Assembly (NCBI GenBank): GCA_903901875.1
Contig: CAIUSO010000127.1
Location: 1-64,000, forward strand
Length of the DNA stretch: 64,000 nt
Origin: an uncultured Geobacteraceae bacterium
GTDB taxonomy: Bacteria > Desulfobacterota > Desulfuromonadia > Geobacterales > Pseudopelobacteraceae
Direction: 5' to 3'
Below, piece by piece: positions 34,149 to 42,324 of this stretch (its first letter is position 1; the number at the start of each line of letters is the position of its first letter). Position numbers and translations under genes: made by a program. The notes under the pieces were generated by a model. The model did not search any database. It was not told the DNA's origin and was given only the letters and a program-made list of their open reading frames with translations.

Positions 34149-34781
34149 CTAGGACCGCATAACCAGATTGACCGTGGATTCCTGAACCAGGTTGATCTGG
34201 CTTGTGATGACATCAAGCTGCTTGGTAGCAGCCATTACGTGGCTGTGTGGTGCATCATTGGGGAGCGATAACACCTGGACCGAATTTCCCGAACCGCCGG
34301 TTAAGCCATCCCACAGATGTTTTACCTTGTCGTAGAGCGGTGCGGGAGGGGTGGGAAGCATCAGACTCTGGAGCTGTTTCCGCAAGGAAGAGTACCCCAT
34401 CAGTTGCTCCATCCGTCCCTGATCTTCCACCGGATAGGGTGGATAATTCTTGACGACATTTTCCAGTGTTGCCTTCATTTTTTCAGTAATTGCACTGGCT
34501 GCCGTAAGCCCCTCATAGGTTTGGCGAAGATTTGTCGCCAATGAGTTGAGGATGTCCGACGTATTGCCGATTCGCTGCAGGGTGTCGATAGTGTTCTGGG
34601 GTACGTTAATCTTGATTGAGACCGTGTCCCCACCCAGTGACTGCACCGCATCTGATTTACTGCCGCTGCCAAAATCAGGCTGTTGTGATGATTTGGGTGC
34701 CAGGGTCTGCTGGACTCCCGACTGCTGCATCTGTAAGGCTGTTGCAACTGCAAGCCGCTGATCATTGCCATCGATTATCAT
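34149..34781 (-). CDS. Flagellin-locus protein of unknown function
   Basis: 210 residues from the ATG at 34781 (MIIDGNDQRLAVATALQ) with GGAGG upstream; the track start is 26 codons earlier. No signal peptide or transmembrane segment. It is rich in Gln and Ser at the N-terminus and predicted helical in the middle (LNSLATNLRQTYEGLTAASAITEKMKATL). It lies between flagellin and flbT with a 3-bp gap to flbT, so it is likely a flagellar structural, chaperone or regulatory partner. No family recognised. Confidence 0.8.
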   Translation of the reverse strand: MIIDGNDQRLAVATALQMQQSGVQQTLAPKSSQQPDFGSGSKSDAVQSLGGDTVSIKINVPQNTIDTLQRIGNTSDILNSLATNLRQTYEGLTAASAITEKMKATLENVVKNYPPYPVEDQGRMEQLMGYSSLRKQLQSLMLPTPPAPLYDKVKHLWDGLTGGSGNSVQVLSLPNDAPHSHVMAATKQLDVITSQINLVQESTVNLVMRS

Positions 34782-34810
34782 GGTGGTACCTCCATCGCTT
34801 AAATGCGTAA

Positions 34811-34837
34811 GCGGGGAGAGGTTACCCCTCTCCCCGC
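34811..34837 (-). terminator. Strong intercistronic hairpin between flagellin and downstream genes
   Basis: GCGGGGAGAGG/CCTCTCCCCGC is a perfect 11-bp stem with a five-base loop. No long T run follows on the minus strand (TTACGCATTT), so it may act as a partial terminator or as a 3' stabiliser that keeps flagellin mRNA more abundant than the downstream genes. Confidence 0.6.
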
Positions 34838-34872
34838 ATCGGTTAAAACATGCTATCACTCTTCACTAGCTG

Positions 34873-35688
34873 TTAGAAGAGTTTGAGAACCGACTGGGCT
34901 GCCTGCGAAGAGAGACTCAGGGCAGTGGTTCCGAGGGACTGGCGAGTCTGCAGGGCCAGCATATTCGCACCTTCCTGATTCATATCGGCAAGGGTCAGAT
35001 TGTCTGCTCCGACTTGGAGAGTGTTGATCATCGAGTCGGTGAATGTCTGACGGGTAGTGATGGTAGTCAGGTTACTTGCCAGCGAAGAAGACTGGGTACG
35101 CAGAGTTGTCAGTGCCGTATCCATGAAAGCGTTGGTGCTGGCAGCGTTGCCGGTGGCTGTCCAGGTACCTGCTGAAGAAATACCGAGGTTACCGGCATCC
35201 GCTCCGAAGCCGTTCACCGTAAGGTTGGCATCGCCGGTTTTCTGGCTGAATTCGATTGAAAGGGTACCGGAAGTCAAAAGGTTGGTGCCGCGGTAGCCGG
35301 CGTCACTTGCCAGCGTGGTTATCTGGCTGGCGATGGTGTTGAACTGGGTCTCGTAGGTTGCCTGAGACAATGTGTCGTTAGTCGCTGCTGCGGCACTGGC
35401 AAGACCTTTAGCTGATTGAATCAGTGCGGTGATGGCACTGATGCCGTTGTCAGCACTCTTGATGGTCTGCACGGCTTCGCTCATGCCATCTTTACGATCG
35501 GCCAAGTCACTTGCACGGTTGGTCGCTGCTTGGGCAGCAAAAAAGTTGGTTGGATTATCGAGAGCGGTGTTTACTTTCTTACCACTGCTCAGGCGGTTCT
35601 GTGTCTGGGTAACCTGGGATGCTGTCTGCTGAAGAGCGAGGAGGTTATTCCTCATGCCTGCGGTAAGTGAGATGTCTGAGATTGCCAT
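34873..35688 (-). CDS. fliC: Flagellin
   Basis: 271 residues, a compact flagellin with D0/D1 domains and little or no D2/D3. It polymerises outside the cell as the filament. The N-terminus has NRLSSGKKVNTALDNPTNFFAAQAATNRASDL, and the C-terminus QTRQSLGTTALSLSSQAAQSVLKLF, the paired helices of the filament core. The central part is short and Ser/Thr-rich, possible sites for the glycosylation implied by the neighbouring genes. AGAAAGGAG precedes the ATG. It lies 57 bp downstream of the giant glycosyltransferase-like ORF and has its own promoter candidate. Confidence 0.93.
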   Translation of the reverse strand: MAISDISLTAGMRNNLLALQQTASQVTQTQNRLSSGKKVNTALDNPTNFFAAQAATNRASDLADRKDGMSEAVQTIKSADNGISAITALIQSAKGLASAAAATNDTLSQATYETQFNTIASQITTLASDAGYRGTNLLTSGTLSIEFSQKTGDANLTVNGFGADAGNLGISSAGTWTATGNAASTNAFMDTALTTLRTQSSSLASNLTTITTRQTFTDSMINTLQVGADNLTLADMNQEGANMLALQTRQSLGTTALSLSSQAAQSVLKLF

Positions 35689-35717
35689 GGTGATGCTCCT
35701 TTCTGGGATATTCCGTA

Positions 35718-35743
35718 AAAATCGGATTGTGCATTCTGCACTT
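35718..35743 (-). promoter_or_regulatory. Weak sigma28-like promoter for flagellin
   Basis: On the minus strand TAAG, a 14-base spacer and TCCGATTT resemble TAAA-N15-GCCGATAA. It would start transcription about 25 nt before the flagellin ATG. The match is partial. Confidence 0.4.
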
Positions 35744-35745
35744 AC

Positions 35746-38700
35746 CTACCTCTTCGGCCACGTGGCGCAATACTTGAGAAAAAAATTACCGTTGGATAAA
35801 AAAGTTTTCAACCTCTCCCGCCATTCATCTAAAAGGTGTGGATCGGGAAGTAGATACGGGACAGAGCACGGAATTGAATCCACCGTTGTTGCAAAGAGTG
35901 TTGGCAGGGTAAGAAGGGGTATCTGCAGGTCGCAGAGCGGCAGAGCTTCCCCATGCACAACAACATCATACACTCCGGTGACCCGGGCAATCAGTCGTAC
36001 CAGTGGTGCCTGACAGCTGACGGTTATCCGGTACCCGGCTTCGGCAAGGGGGGGGAGAAAACGGCAGAACTGGATGGTGTCGCCAAAACCCTGCTCACAA
36101 TGGACCAGCAGCGAGGTGCCGTGTGGGTGACTTCCCCGGTTTTCACGGCTGAGAAAGGGCCAGGGGGGCAACTGGCCATTGGGAATCCGGCGCAATCGCC
36201 ATTCCCAGTGTGGCCATGCTTCGGCGTACTTTCCCTGTGCCAGAAGAGAGTAAGACAGATTCAGGTGCCCGGCCACATGCTGGGGGTCCCGTTCCAGGAC
36301 GGAGCGAAAGGATGCTTCCGCTTCGGAGTTTCTGCCAAGGAGAGCCAGTGCTGCGCCCACGTTCAGATGCTGTTCGGGCGAAGACGAATTAAGCAGCAGG
36401 GCGGTTTGATGCTCTTCCAGCTGCTGCTCAAGCATCCGTCGCTCGGGTGAAGGTCCGGTTACGGTACTCTCCGGTTTCCCTTTGCCATGAATGGGAGGGA
36501 ATCCGCTTAATGTTCGCAACTCACCGGCCACCTCCCTGATAACGTCTGTCCAATCCCCATGGTCCGGTTGGCGAAAGAGCCTCATTCCGGGATACCAGGG
36601 AGAATCTTCCCGGTCGGTCAGCCAGCGCCAATCGGCGGTGTGGGAAAGCAGCAGCCAGGTTGGTCGCCCCGTTGCCCCTGCCAGATGGGCAACGGAGGTG
36701 TCGATGGAGATTACCAGGTCAAGATTGGCCATCAGAGCGGCGGTGTCCGCAAAATCACCAATGTGCTCCGCGACTTCAACCAGAGGTGACGTCGGCTCAC
36801 TCGCCTCTCCCACCTGTAAACTCACAAAAGTGACCCCTGGCAGGTCAAAAAGTGGTTGGAGGGATGCAAAGGGGCAGCTCCGCTTCCGGTTGAGGGGGTT
36901 GTCCTGGCGGCCGGACCAGGCCAGACCGACCCGGAGCCCCTTGAGCCGGTTGGCCAAGGTCGTTGTGACAGTATGCATCAGTTCCGGCCATTGGGTATGG
37001 GCCTCCTTGCGGAAGAGGGACATGGTCGGATACCAGGGACTGACATGCCGCTCCGGGAGCCAGCGCCAATCGGAGCCGTGGGGGAGGAGGAGCCATGTTG
37101 GAGCACCGAGGGCTCCGGCCAGGTGGGCAACGGCGGTGTCAATGGTAATAACCAGATCCAGGTTGGCAATGAATGCGGCGGTATCGGAGAAATCATGGAA
37201 ATCTGCCGTATGGTCGATGACCGTAAAGCCCATGTCCGGGTCAGCAAGCTGTTCCGAGCCCTCTCCCACCTGCAGGCTGTATAATTCGACATGGGGAATG
37301 GCGGCCAGTGGTGCAAAATGGGCCAGGGGGCAGGAACGTTTCCGATTCAGTACCTGCCCCTGCCTGCCATGCCAGACGATGCCGATTTTATAGGCAGCTG
37401 AGTGTCCCAATCGGTGATGCCACCGTGCCGTATCCTCCGGAGTGGGCTGTAGATACGGGACGGTGGCCGGGATGGTTGTGATTGTGGTGCCGAACACAAG
37501 CGGCAGGGACATCATCGGAAGGTGGCAATCAAAAGCCGGCAGGGTCTCACCGGTTGCGTAGACCTCTGACACGCCGGCAAGGGAGCGGAGCAGCCGTTTC
37601 AGTGCGGGAACCTGGCATTCCAGAATGACGTTGCCTCCCCGTTCTGCCACCAGAGCTGCATAGCGGGAAAACTGAAGGGTGTCGCCAAAACCCTGTTCGG
37701 CGTGGAGCAGAATGGTTCTGCCCGCCAGCGGGGTGCCATCCCACCGTGGCTCCGTGAAGGTCCGCCGGGGGACCGGACTGCCCTTTTTGAAACGCCACTC
37801 GAATTCCTGCCACCCTGCTCCATAGTCGCCGGTTGCCAGCAGTGCCAGCGATCTGTTCCAGTGCCCTTCGGCATAGTCCGGATGAAGATCCACCAGACGC
37901 TGATACAGAGTAAGCGCCTCGTCGAGGCGTTCCTGTGCTGCCACTATTCCGGCCAGATTGTTCAGAATGACGGCCCCTTCGGGGTTCAGGGCCAGGGCCT
38001 GTTGGTAACACGCTTCGGCCTCACTCAACCGGCCAAGGCACTGGAAAGCGCTTCCCATCATGTTACGGGCGTTGTACCGGTCCGGCTCCAGGGCCAGGGC
38101 CCGTTGGTAGGCGGTAATGCCATCCGTAAACCGTTCCTCTTCCAGGCAGACGTCTCCCAGTCCCTGGTAAGCCTCTGCGGAGGTCGGATCAAGAAGCGCG
38201 GCGGTCTGGTAGTGGGAAAGGGCCGCAGAAATAGCACGGGTGGCGATGCAGATTTGTCCCAGGGCCAGATGGGCCGGAACAAAATCCCCGTGAAGCAGCA
38301 GGGTCTGCTCAAAGCAGCGGGCGGCATGGTCCGGTCGCCCCTGGGAACGGTAACTGTTTCCCATGTTAAAAAGTGCTTCCGGATAGTCGGCTTTAAGAGC
38401 CAGGGCCGTCCGATAACGGTCCACTGCTTCGTCATGGCGTCCCAGCCTGTCAAGGGCGACGCCATGGTTGCAGTGGGCTTCGGCATCGGTGGGGTGCGAG
38501 GCAACCAGGGCGGAAAACTGCCGCTCGGCCCCTTCGATATTCCCTGCGAGGAGCAACTGAAGGGGAGAGTCAAGGGGGGGGGCACGACGACCATCACGCC
38601 AGCGGATAAGGGCTTCACCGATCTGCCCGAGGACCGGTTGCCACGCACCGGGGGAGGGCTGGCGAAACAGTGTCATCGATGGGTACCAGGGGGAGTCCTC

Positions 38701-41700
38701 CCTGTCCAGGAGCCAGCGCCAGTCGGCCACAAAGGGGAGCAGCGTCCAGGTTGGCCTGCCAAGGGCTCCGGCCAGATGGGCCACGGCGGTATCTATGCTG
38801 ATGACCAGATCCAGATTCTCCACCAGTGCCGCCGTATCGGCAAAATCCCCGATGTTGCCGGTGTGGTCCGTCAGGACAGGGGCAAGCCGCTCCGGCAGGG
38901 AACTTCCTACCTGGAGAGAGTGGAAGGAAATCCCGGTGATACTCCAGAGCGGAGTCAAAAAATCGAGGGGACAGCTCCGCTCCGGGCTTGGTTCCCGGTT
39001 TCCCTCCCAAGCCAGTCCCACATTCACCCCCCCGGCGAAGGGGGCCATGAGGGCAGACCATTTGTCCCGATAGCCGCTCGGTGGCCGGAGGTAGGGAATC
39101 CGGGCCGGAATGGTTTCTTCGGTGGTGGCAAAACGGTGGGGAAGACTCTGCACCGGTATCTGCAGGTCGCAGGGGGGGAGTACCTCTCCCCGTTTTATCA
39201 CCTCTGCGACTCCGGGGACCGATGCCAGCAGGGGGGCCAGTTCGGGAAGGGCAGAGACGATGATCCGGCCCCCCCGTGCTGCGGCAAGGGGGGCGTAGCG
39301 GATGAACTGGAGCATGTCACCTCGCCCCTGTTCCATGGGGATCAACAAGGTTTTACCGGTCAGGGGGGAGCCGTCCCAGAGGGGCAATTCGGAAACCGGA
39401 TTGCGTGCCAGAAATTTGTCAGACCGCCAGCGCCATTCGTACTCCTGCCATCCCTGGCTGAAATCCCCCTGCCGGAGCAGTAGTGCCCCCCGCAACCAGT
39501 GGGCGTCGGCGTGCCGCGGATCAAGGGCAATGGCGGTCTCTGTCGATGAGAGCGCCTCCCCGTACCACCCCATGGTCTGGCAGCTGAAGGCACGATTGAA
39601 CCAGGCCTTCAGGAAGGAGGGGTCTTGATCGGTCGCCTGGCGATATGCCGCAATGGCCTCTTCCGTCTTTCCCTGGAGCTGGAGTGTGACCCCCAGGCTC
39701 TGGTGGGGGTCGGGAAGTTCGGGAGCCTCCCCGATGATACTCCGGAAACAGCGTTCTCCGGCCTCTGCCTTCCCCTGCCCGGTGAGCCAGCAGCCAAAGG
39801 AATAGCGGGTCGGGATAGCAACCGAAGGAGAGGTGAGAACCCGGTCGGTCAGCAGGCGTTCCAGCTTATCCTTCACCCTGCCCATGACACCGCACCATCC
39901 CTCTCCTGCCACCTGTTCGAATACCGTCATGGTTGGATACCAGGGAGAATGCTCAGCTCCATGGAGCCACCGCCAGTCGGCCATGACCGGCAGCAGGGCC
40001 CACACCGGTTTTCCCAGGGCTCCTGCCAGATGGGCCACGGCGGTGTCAATGGAAATAACCAGATCAAGGGTGGCAATCAGCGCGGCGGTCTCAGTGAAAT
40101 CGGTCAGCGAGGAGGAGACATCGACGATGGTCATGGCCGGTGCCACGGTCGCTGCCTCCGAGGCGGCCTCCCCAACCTGCAGGCTGTAAAAAACGACGCC
40201 GGGGAGTTCGGCCAGCGGGGCAAATTCCGTTACGGGACAGGGGCGGCCCCGTCCCTGGATATTGGCCGGGTTACCTCGCCAGACCAGGCCGACCCTGCAG
40301 AGGGCGTTGTCGGCCAATCGCTGCTGCCACTGCCGAGCTTTGATCGGATTGGCGAACAGGTAAGGGCCCTGTCCCGGAACGGTGTCAACGGTGGTGCCGC
40401 AGAAATGGGGGAGACTGAGCAGCTGGATATGGTAGTCGCTATCTGGCGGCGAGGCCGATTTTGCTACAATGGTTTCGACTCCGGGGAAGTTGCTCAACAG
40501 GGGGATGAGCAGGGGATCAAGCTCCAGGATGATGTGTGCTCCCCGCTCGGCAATCAGCGGGATATAGCGGGCGAACTGAATCGTATCCCCCAGGCCCTGC
40601 TCGCAGAAAATCAGCAGGCTTTTGCCGGAAAGATCCGAACCGTCCCAGCGCGGCTGCCGGTAGGTGCGCTCATCAATGGCAAAGGAGGGAATGGCAAGCC
40701 GTATCTCAAAATTGGCAAAGCCGTGCCGGTAATCTCCGGTATGCAGCTGCAGGAATGCCAGGTTATAGCGTGCCATAACGTTGTCCGGTGCCAGCCCGAG
40801 TATGGTGCGGCAGCAGTCAAATGCTTCCGCCAGCTTGTCCTGTCGTACCAGTACCTCACCCAGGGCCATGAGAATGTCGACGGAATCAGGTTTTAATTGG
40901 TGGGCATGGGTGAATGCTTCTTCGGCTTCAACCAGCTTGCCCGCCCCCAGAAGGGCACGGCCGAGATTGAAGGGAATTGGCGGGAGATGGCCAAGGAGCC
41001 GGGAGAGATCGCGCAGTTCGTGGATGGCGATTTCATGGTCGCCCCGCTCCACCGCTCCCCGTGCTTCCTGAAGTCGGGGTTCCAGAAGGTCAATGGTCGC
41101 CTCCGTTACCCTGATCTCGGGATAGCGGTGGAGCAGTGCCTCCGCAATACGGCTGATGACCGGTTGCCACTCTCCACCCCGTTCCTGCCGGAACAGCTCC
41201 ATGGTCGGATACCAGGGGGAGTCGGATCGTCCGGTTTGCCAGCGCCAGTCGGCGTGGGCCGCCAGCATCACCCAGACCGGCCTGCCCAGGGCCCCGGCCA
41301 GATGGGCGGTGGCGGTATCAATGGTAATTATCAGGTCCAGGTTAACCATGAGTGCCCCACTGTCGGCGAAACAGCGGATCTCGCTTCCCCAATCAGTGAT
41401 GTTTTGCGCCAGTCCGGAGGGAAGCGAACCGTGGGGAAGGCCACCCGGGTGCAAAGAATAGAATCTGACGCCAGCCAGGCTCAGGAGTGGGAGCAGCTCT
41501 TCCGGTGGACAGGAACGTTCCGGGTAGGGGAGCGGCTTTCCGCTCCAGACAAGTCCTACGGTAACGGCGCGCTCGTCGGGGGAGAACCGTGCCCGCCACC
41601 GGTCACTCAACTCCGGCGGGGGGGAGAGGTACGGTACCCGGCAGGGAATAGAATCAGGTGTGGTACCGAACATGAATGGGAGACTGAGTAATGGAATATG

Positions 41701-42324
41701 GAAATCGGTGACGGGGGGTGACGGTCCCTTGGCCAGAACCTGTTCGACACCGGGCAGTTGCTGGAAGAGCGAAACCAGTGGTTCCTGCACCTCAAGGAAG
41801 ATGCGCGCCCCCTGCCGGACCAGGTGGGGGAGATAGCGGACGAACATCAGGGCGTCACCGAACCCCTGTTCTCCGTAGACCAGCAGGGTACGGTGCCTGA
41901 GGGACGAACCGTCCCAACGGGGCTGGTCATAGTGCCGGTCGTCAAGGCCGGCCATGGCTTCAAACCGGCATTCGTAATCGGCAAAACCGTCACGGAAATT
42001 ACCGCTACGGAGCAGATGGGCCGCCCGGTTATAGCGGGCTTTGGCGTTGTGGGGGGCGTCGGCGAGGACCATTTCATAGCAGCGGAGGGATTCATCTTCA
42101 TGGCCACGGCGGTCCAGAACATACCCCAGATTCAGGAGTGCTTCCGGCGAGCGGGGAGCCGTCGCGAGTACGGCGCGAAAGCAACATTCCGCCTCATCGT
42201 AGCACCGCTTCGCCATACACGCCACACCCCGCGCAAACCATTGTTCAACGGTGAGGTGGGGTGACTCGGGGCACTCCGTATCTGCCGGGAAGGAGTCGCC
42301 TCTGTCAGTGGTGCTGCCATTCAT
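35746..42324 (-). CDS. Giant protein of tandem TPR plus GT9-like glycosyltransferase units
   Basis: 2192 residues. Each unit has TPR repeats then a two-lobed glycosyltransferase-like region. The N-lobe motif EQGxGD occurs near residues 152, 575, 998, 1541 and 2076; the C-lobe motif IDTxxAHLAGAxGxP near 326, 766, 1185, 1735 and 1878. So there are four complete units, then a C-lobe without its N-lobe (about 1760-1925), then TPRs and an N-lobe without a C-lobe. The tail (KTFLSNGNFFLKYCATWPKR) is unlike the other units and looks out of place. Sequence similarity to heptosyltransferases suggests sugar transfer, perhaps to flagellin. The start overlaps the previous gene by 4 bp. Highly repetitive DNA here may cause assembly error. 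Confidence 0.8.
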   Translation of the reverse strand: MNGSTTDRGDSFPADTECPESPHLTVEQWFARGVACMAKRCYDEAECCFRAVLATAPRSPEALLNLGYVLDRRGHEDESLRCYEMVLADAPHNAKARYNRAAHLLRSGNFRDGFADYECRFEAMAGLDDRHYDQPRWDGSSLRHRTLLVYGEQGFGDALMFVRYLPHLVRQGARIFLEVQEPLVSLFQQLPGVEQVLAKGPSPPVTDFHIPLLSLPFMFGTTPDSIPCRVPYLSPPPELSDRWRARFSPDERAVTVGLVWSGKPLPYPERSCPPEELLPLLSLAGVRFYSLHPGGLPHGSLPSGLAQNITDWGSEIRCFADSGALMVNLDLIITIDTATAHLAGALGRPVWVMLAAHADWRWQTGRSDSPWYPTMELFRQERGGEWQPVISRIAEALLHRYPEIRVTEATIDLLEPRLQEARGAVERGDHEIAIHELRDLSRLLGHLPPIPFNLGRALLGAGKLVEAEEAFTHAHQLKPDSVDILMALGEVLVRQDKLAEAFDCCRTILGLAPDNVMARYNLAFLQLHTGDYRHGFANFEIRLAIPSFAIDERTYRQPRWDGSDLSGKSLLIFCEQGLGDTIQFARYIPLIAERGAHIILELDPLLIPLLSNFPGVETIVAKSASPPDSDYHIQLLSLPHFCGTTVDTVPGQGPYLFANPIKARQWQQRLADNALCRVGLVWRGNPANIQGRGRPCPVTEFAPLAELPGVVFYSLQVGEAASEAATVAPAMTIVDVSSSLTDFTETAALIATLDLVISIDTAVAHLAGALGKPVWALLPVMADWRWLHGAEHSPWYPTMTVFEQVAGEGWCGVMGRVKDKLERLLTDRVLTSPSVAIPTRYSFGCWLTGQGKAEAGERCFRSIIGEAPELPDPHQSLGVTLQLQGKTEEAIAAYRQATDQDPSFLKAWFNRAFSCQTMGWYGEALSSTETAIALDPRHADAHWLRGALLLRQGDFSQGWQEYEWRWRSDKFLARNPVSELPLWDGSPLTGKTLLIPMEQGRGDMLQFIRYAPLAAARGGRIIVSALPELAPLLASVPGVAEVIKRGEVLPPCDLQIPVQSLPHRFATTEETIPARIPYLRPPSGYRDKWSALMAPFAGGVNVGLAWEGNREPSPERSCPLDFLTPLWSITGISFHSLQVGSSLPERLAPVLTDHTGNIGDFADTAALVENLDLVISIDTAVAHLAGALGRPTWTLLPFVADWRWLLDREDSPWYPSMTLFRQPSPGAWQPVLGQIGEALIRWRDGRRAPPLDSPLQLLLAGNIEGAERQFSALVASHPTDAEAHCNHGVALDRLGRHDEAVDRYRTALALKADYPEALFNMGNSYRSQGRPDHAARCFEQTLLLHGDFVPAHLALGQICIATRAISAALSHYQTAALLDPTSAEAYQGLGDVCLEEERFTDGITAYQRALALEPDRYNARNMMGSAFQCLGRLSEAEACYQQALALNPEGAVILNNLAGIVAAQERLDEALTLYQRLVDLHPDYAEGHWNRSLALLATGDYGAGWQEFEWRFKKGSPVPRRTFTEPRWDGTPLAGRTILLHAEQGFGDTLQFSRYAALVAERGGNVILECQVPALKRLLRSLAGVSEVYATGETLPAFDCHLPMMSLPLVFGTTITTIPATVPYLQPTPEDTARWHHRLGHSAAYKIGIVWHGRQGQVLNRKRSCPLAHFAPLAAIPHVELYSLQVGEGSEQLADPDMGFTVIDHTADFHDFSDTAAFIANLDLVITIDTAVAHLAGALGAPTWLLLPHGSDWRWLPERHVSPWYPTMSLFRKEAHTQWPELMHTVTTTLANRLKGLRVGLAWSGRQDNPLNRKRSCPFASLQPLFDLPGVTFVSLQVGEASEPTSPLVEVAEHIGDFADTAALMANLDLVISIDTSVAHLAGATGRPTWLLLSHTADWRWLTDREDSPWYPGMRLFRQPDHGDWTDVIREVAGELRTLSGFPPIHGKGKPESTVTGPSPERRMLEQQLEEHQTALLLNSSSPEQHLNVGAALALLGRNSEAEASFRSVLERDPQHVAGHLNLSYSLLAQGKYAEAWPHWEWRLRRIPNGQLPPWPFLSRENRGSHPHGTSLLVHCEQGFGDTIQFCRFLPPLAEAGYRITVSCQAPLVRLIARVTGVYDVVVHGEALPLCDLQIPLLTLPTLFATTVDSIPCSVPYLLPDPHLLDEWRERLKTFLSNGNFFLKYCATWPKR

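Noticed and set aside
37702-39483. 593-codon plus-strand ORF (with 39625-40896 and several others) opposite the giant repeat gene
   Set aside because: It lies wholly antisense to the TPR/glycosyltransferase gene, its translation is low in recognisable motifs, and the high GC third-position bias of the true gene explains the open frames.
35746-42324. Repeated segments considered as CRISPR or other short-repeat array
   Set aside because: The repeats are diverged coding units of about 1.2 kb in one reading frame, not short identical repeats with unique spacers.
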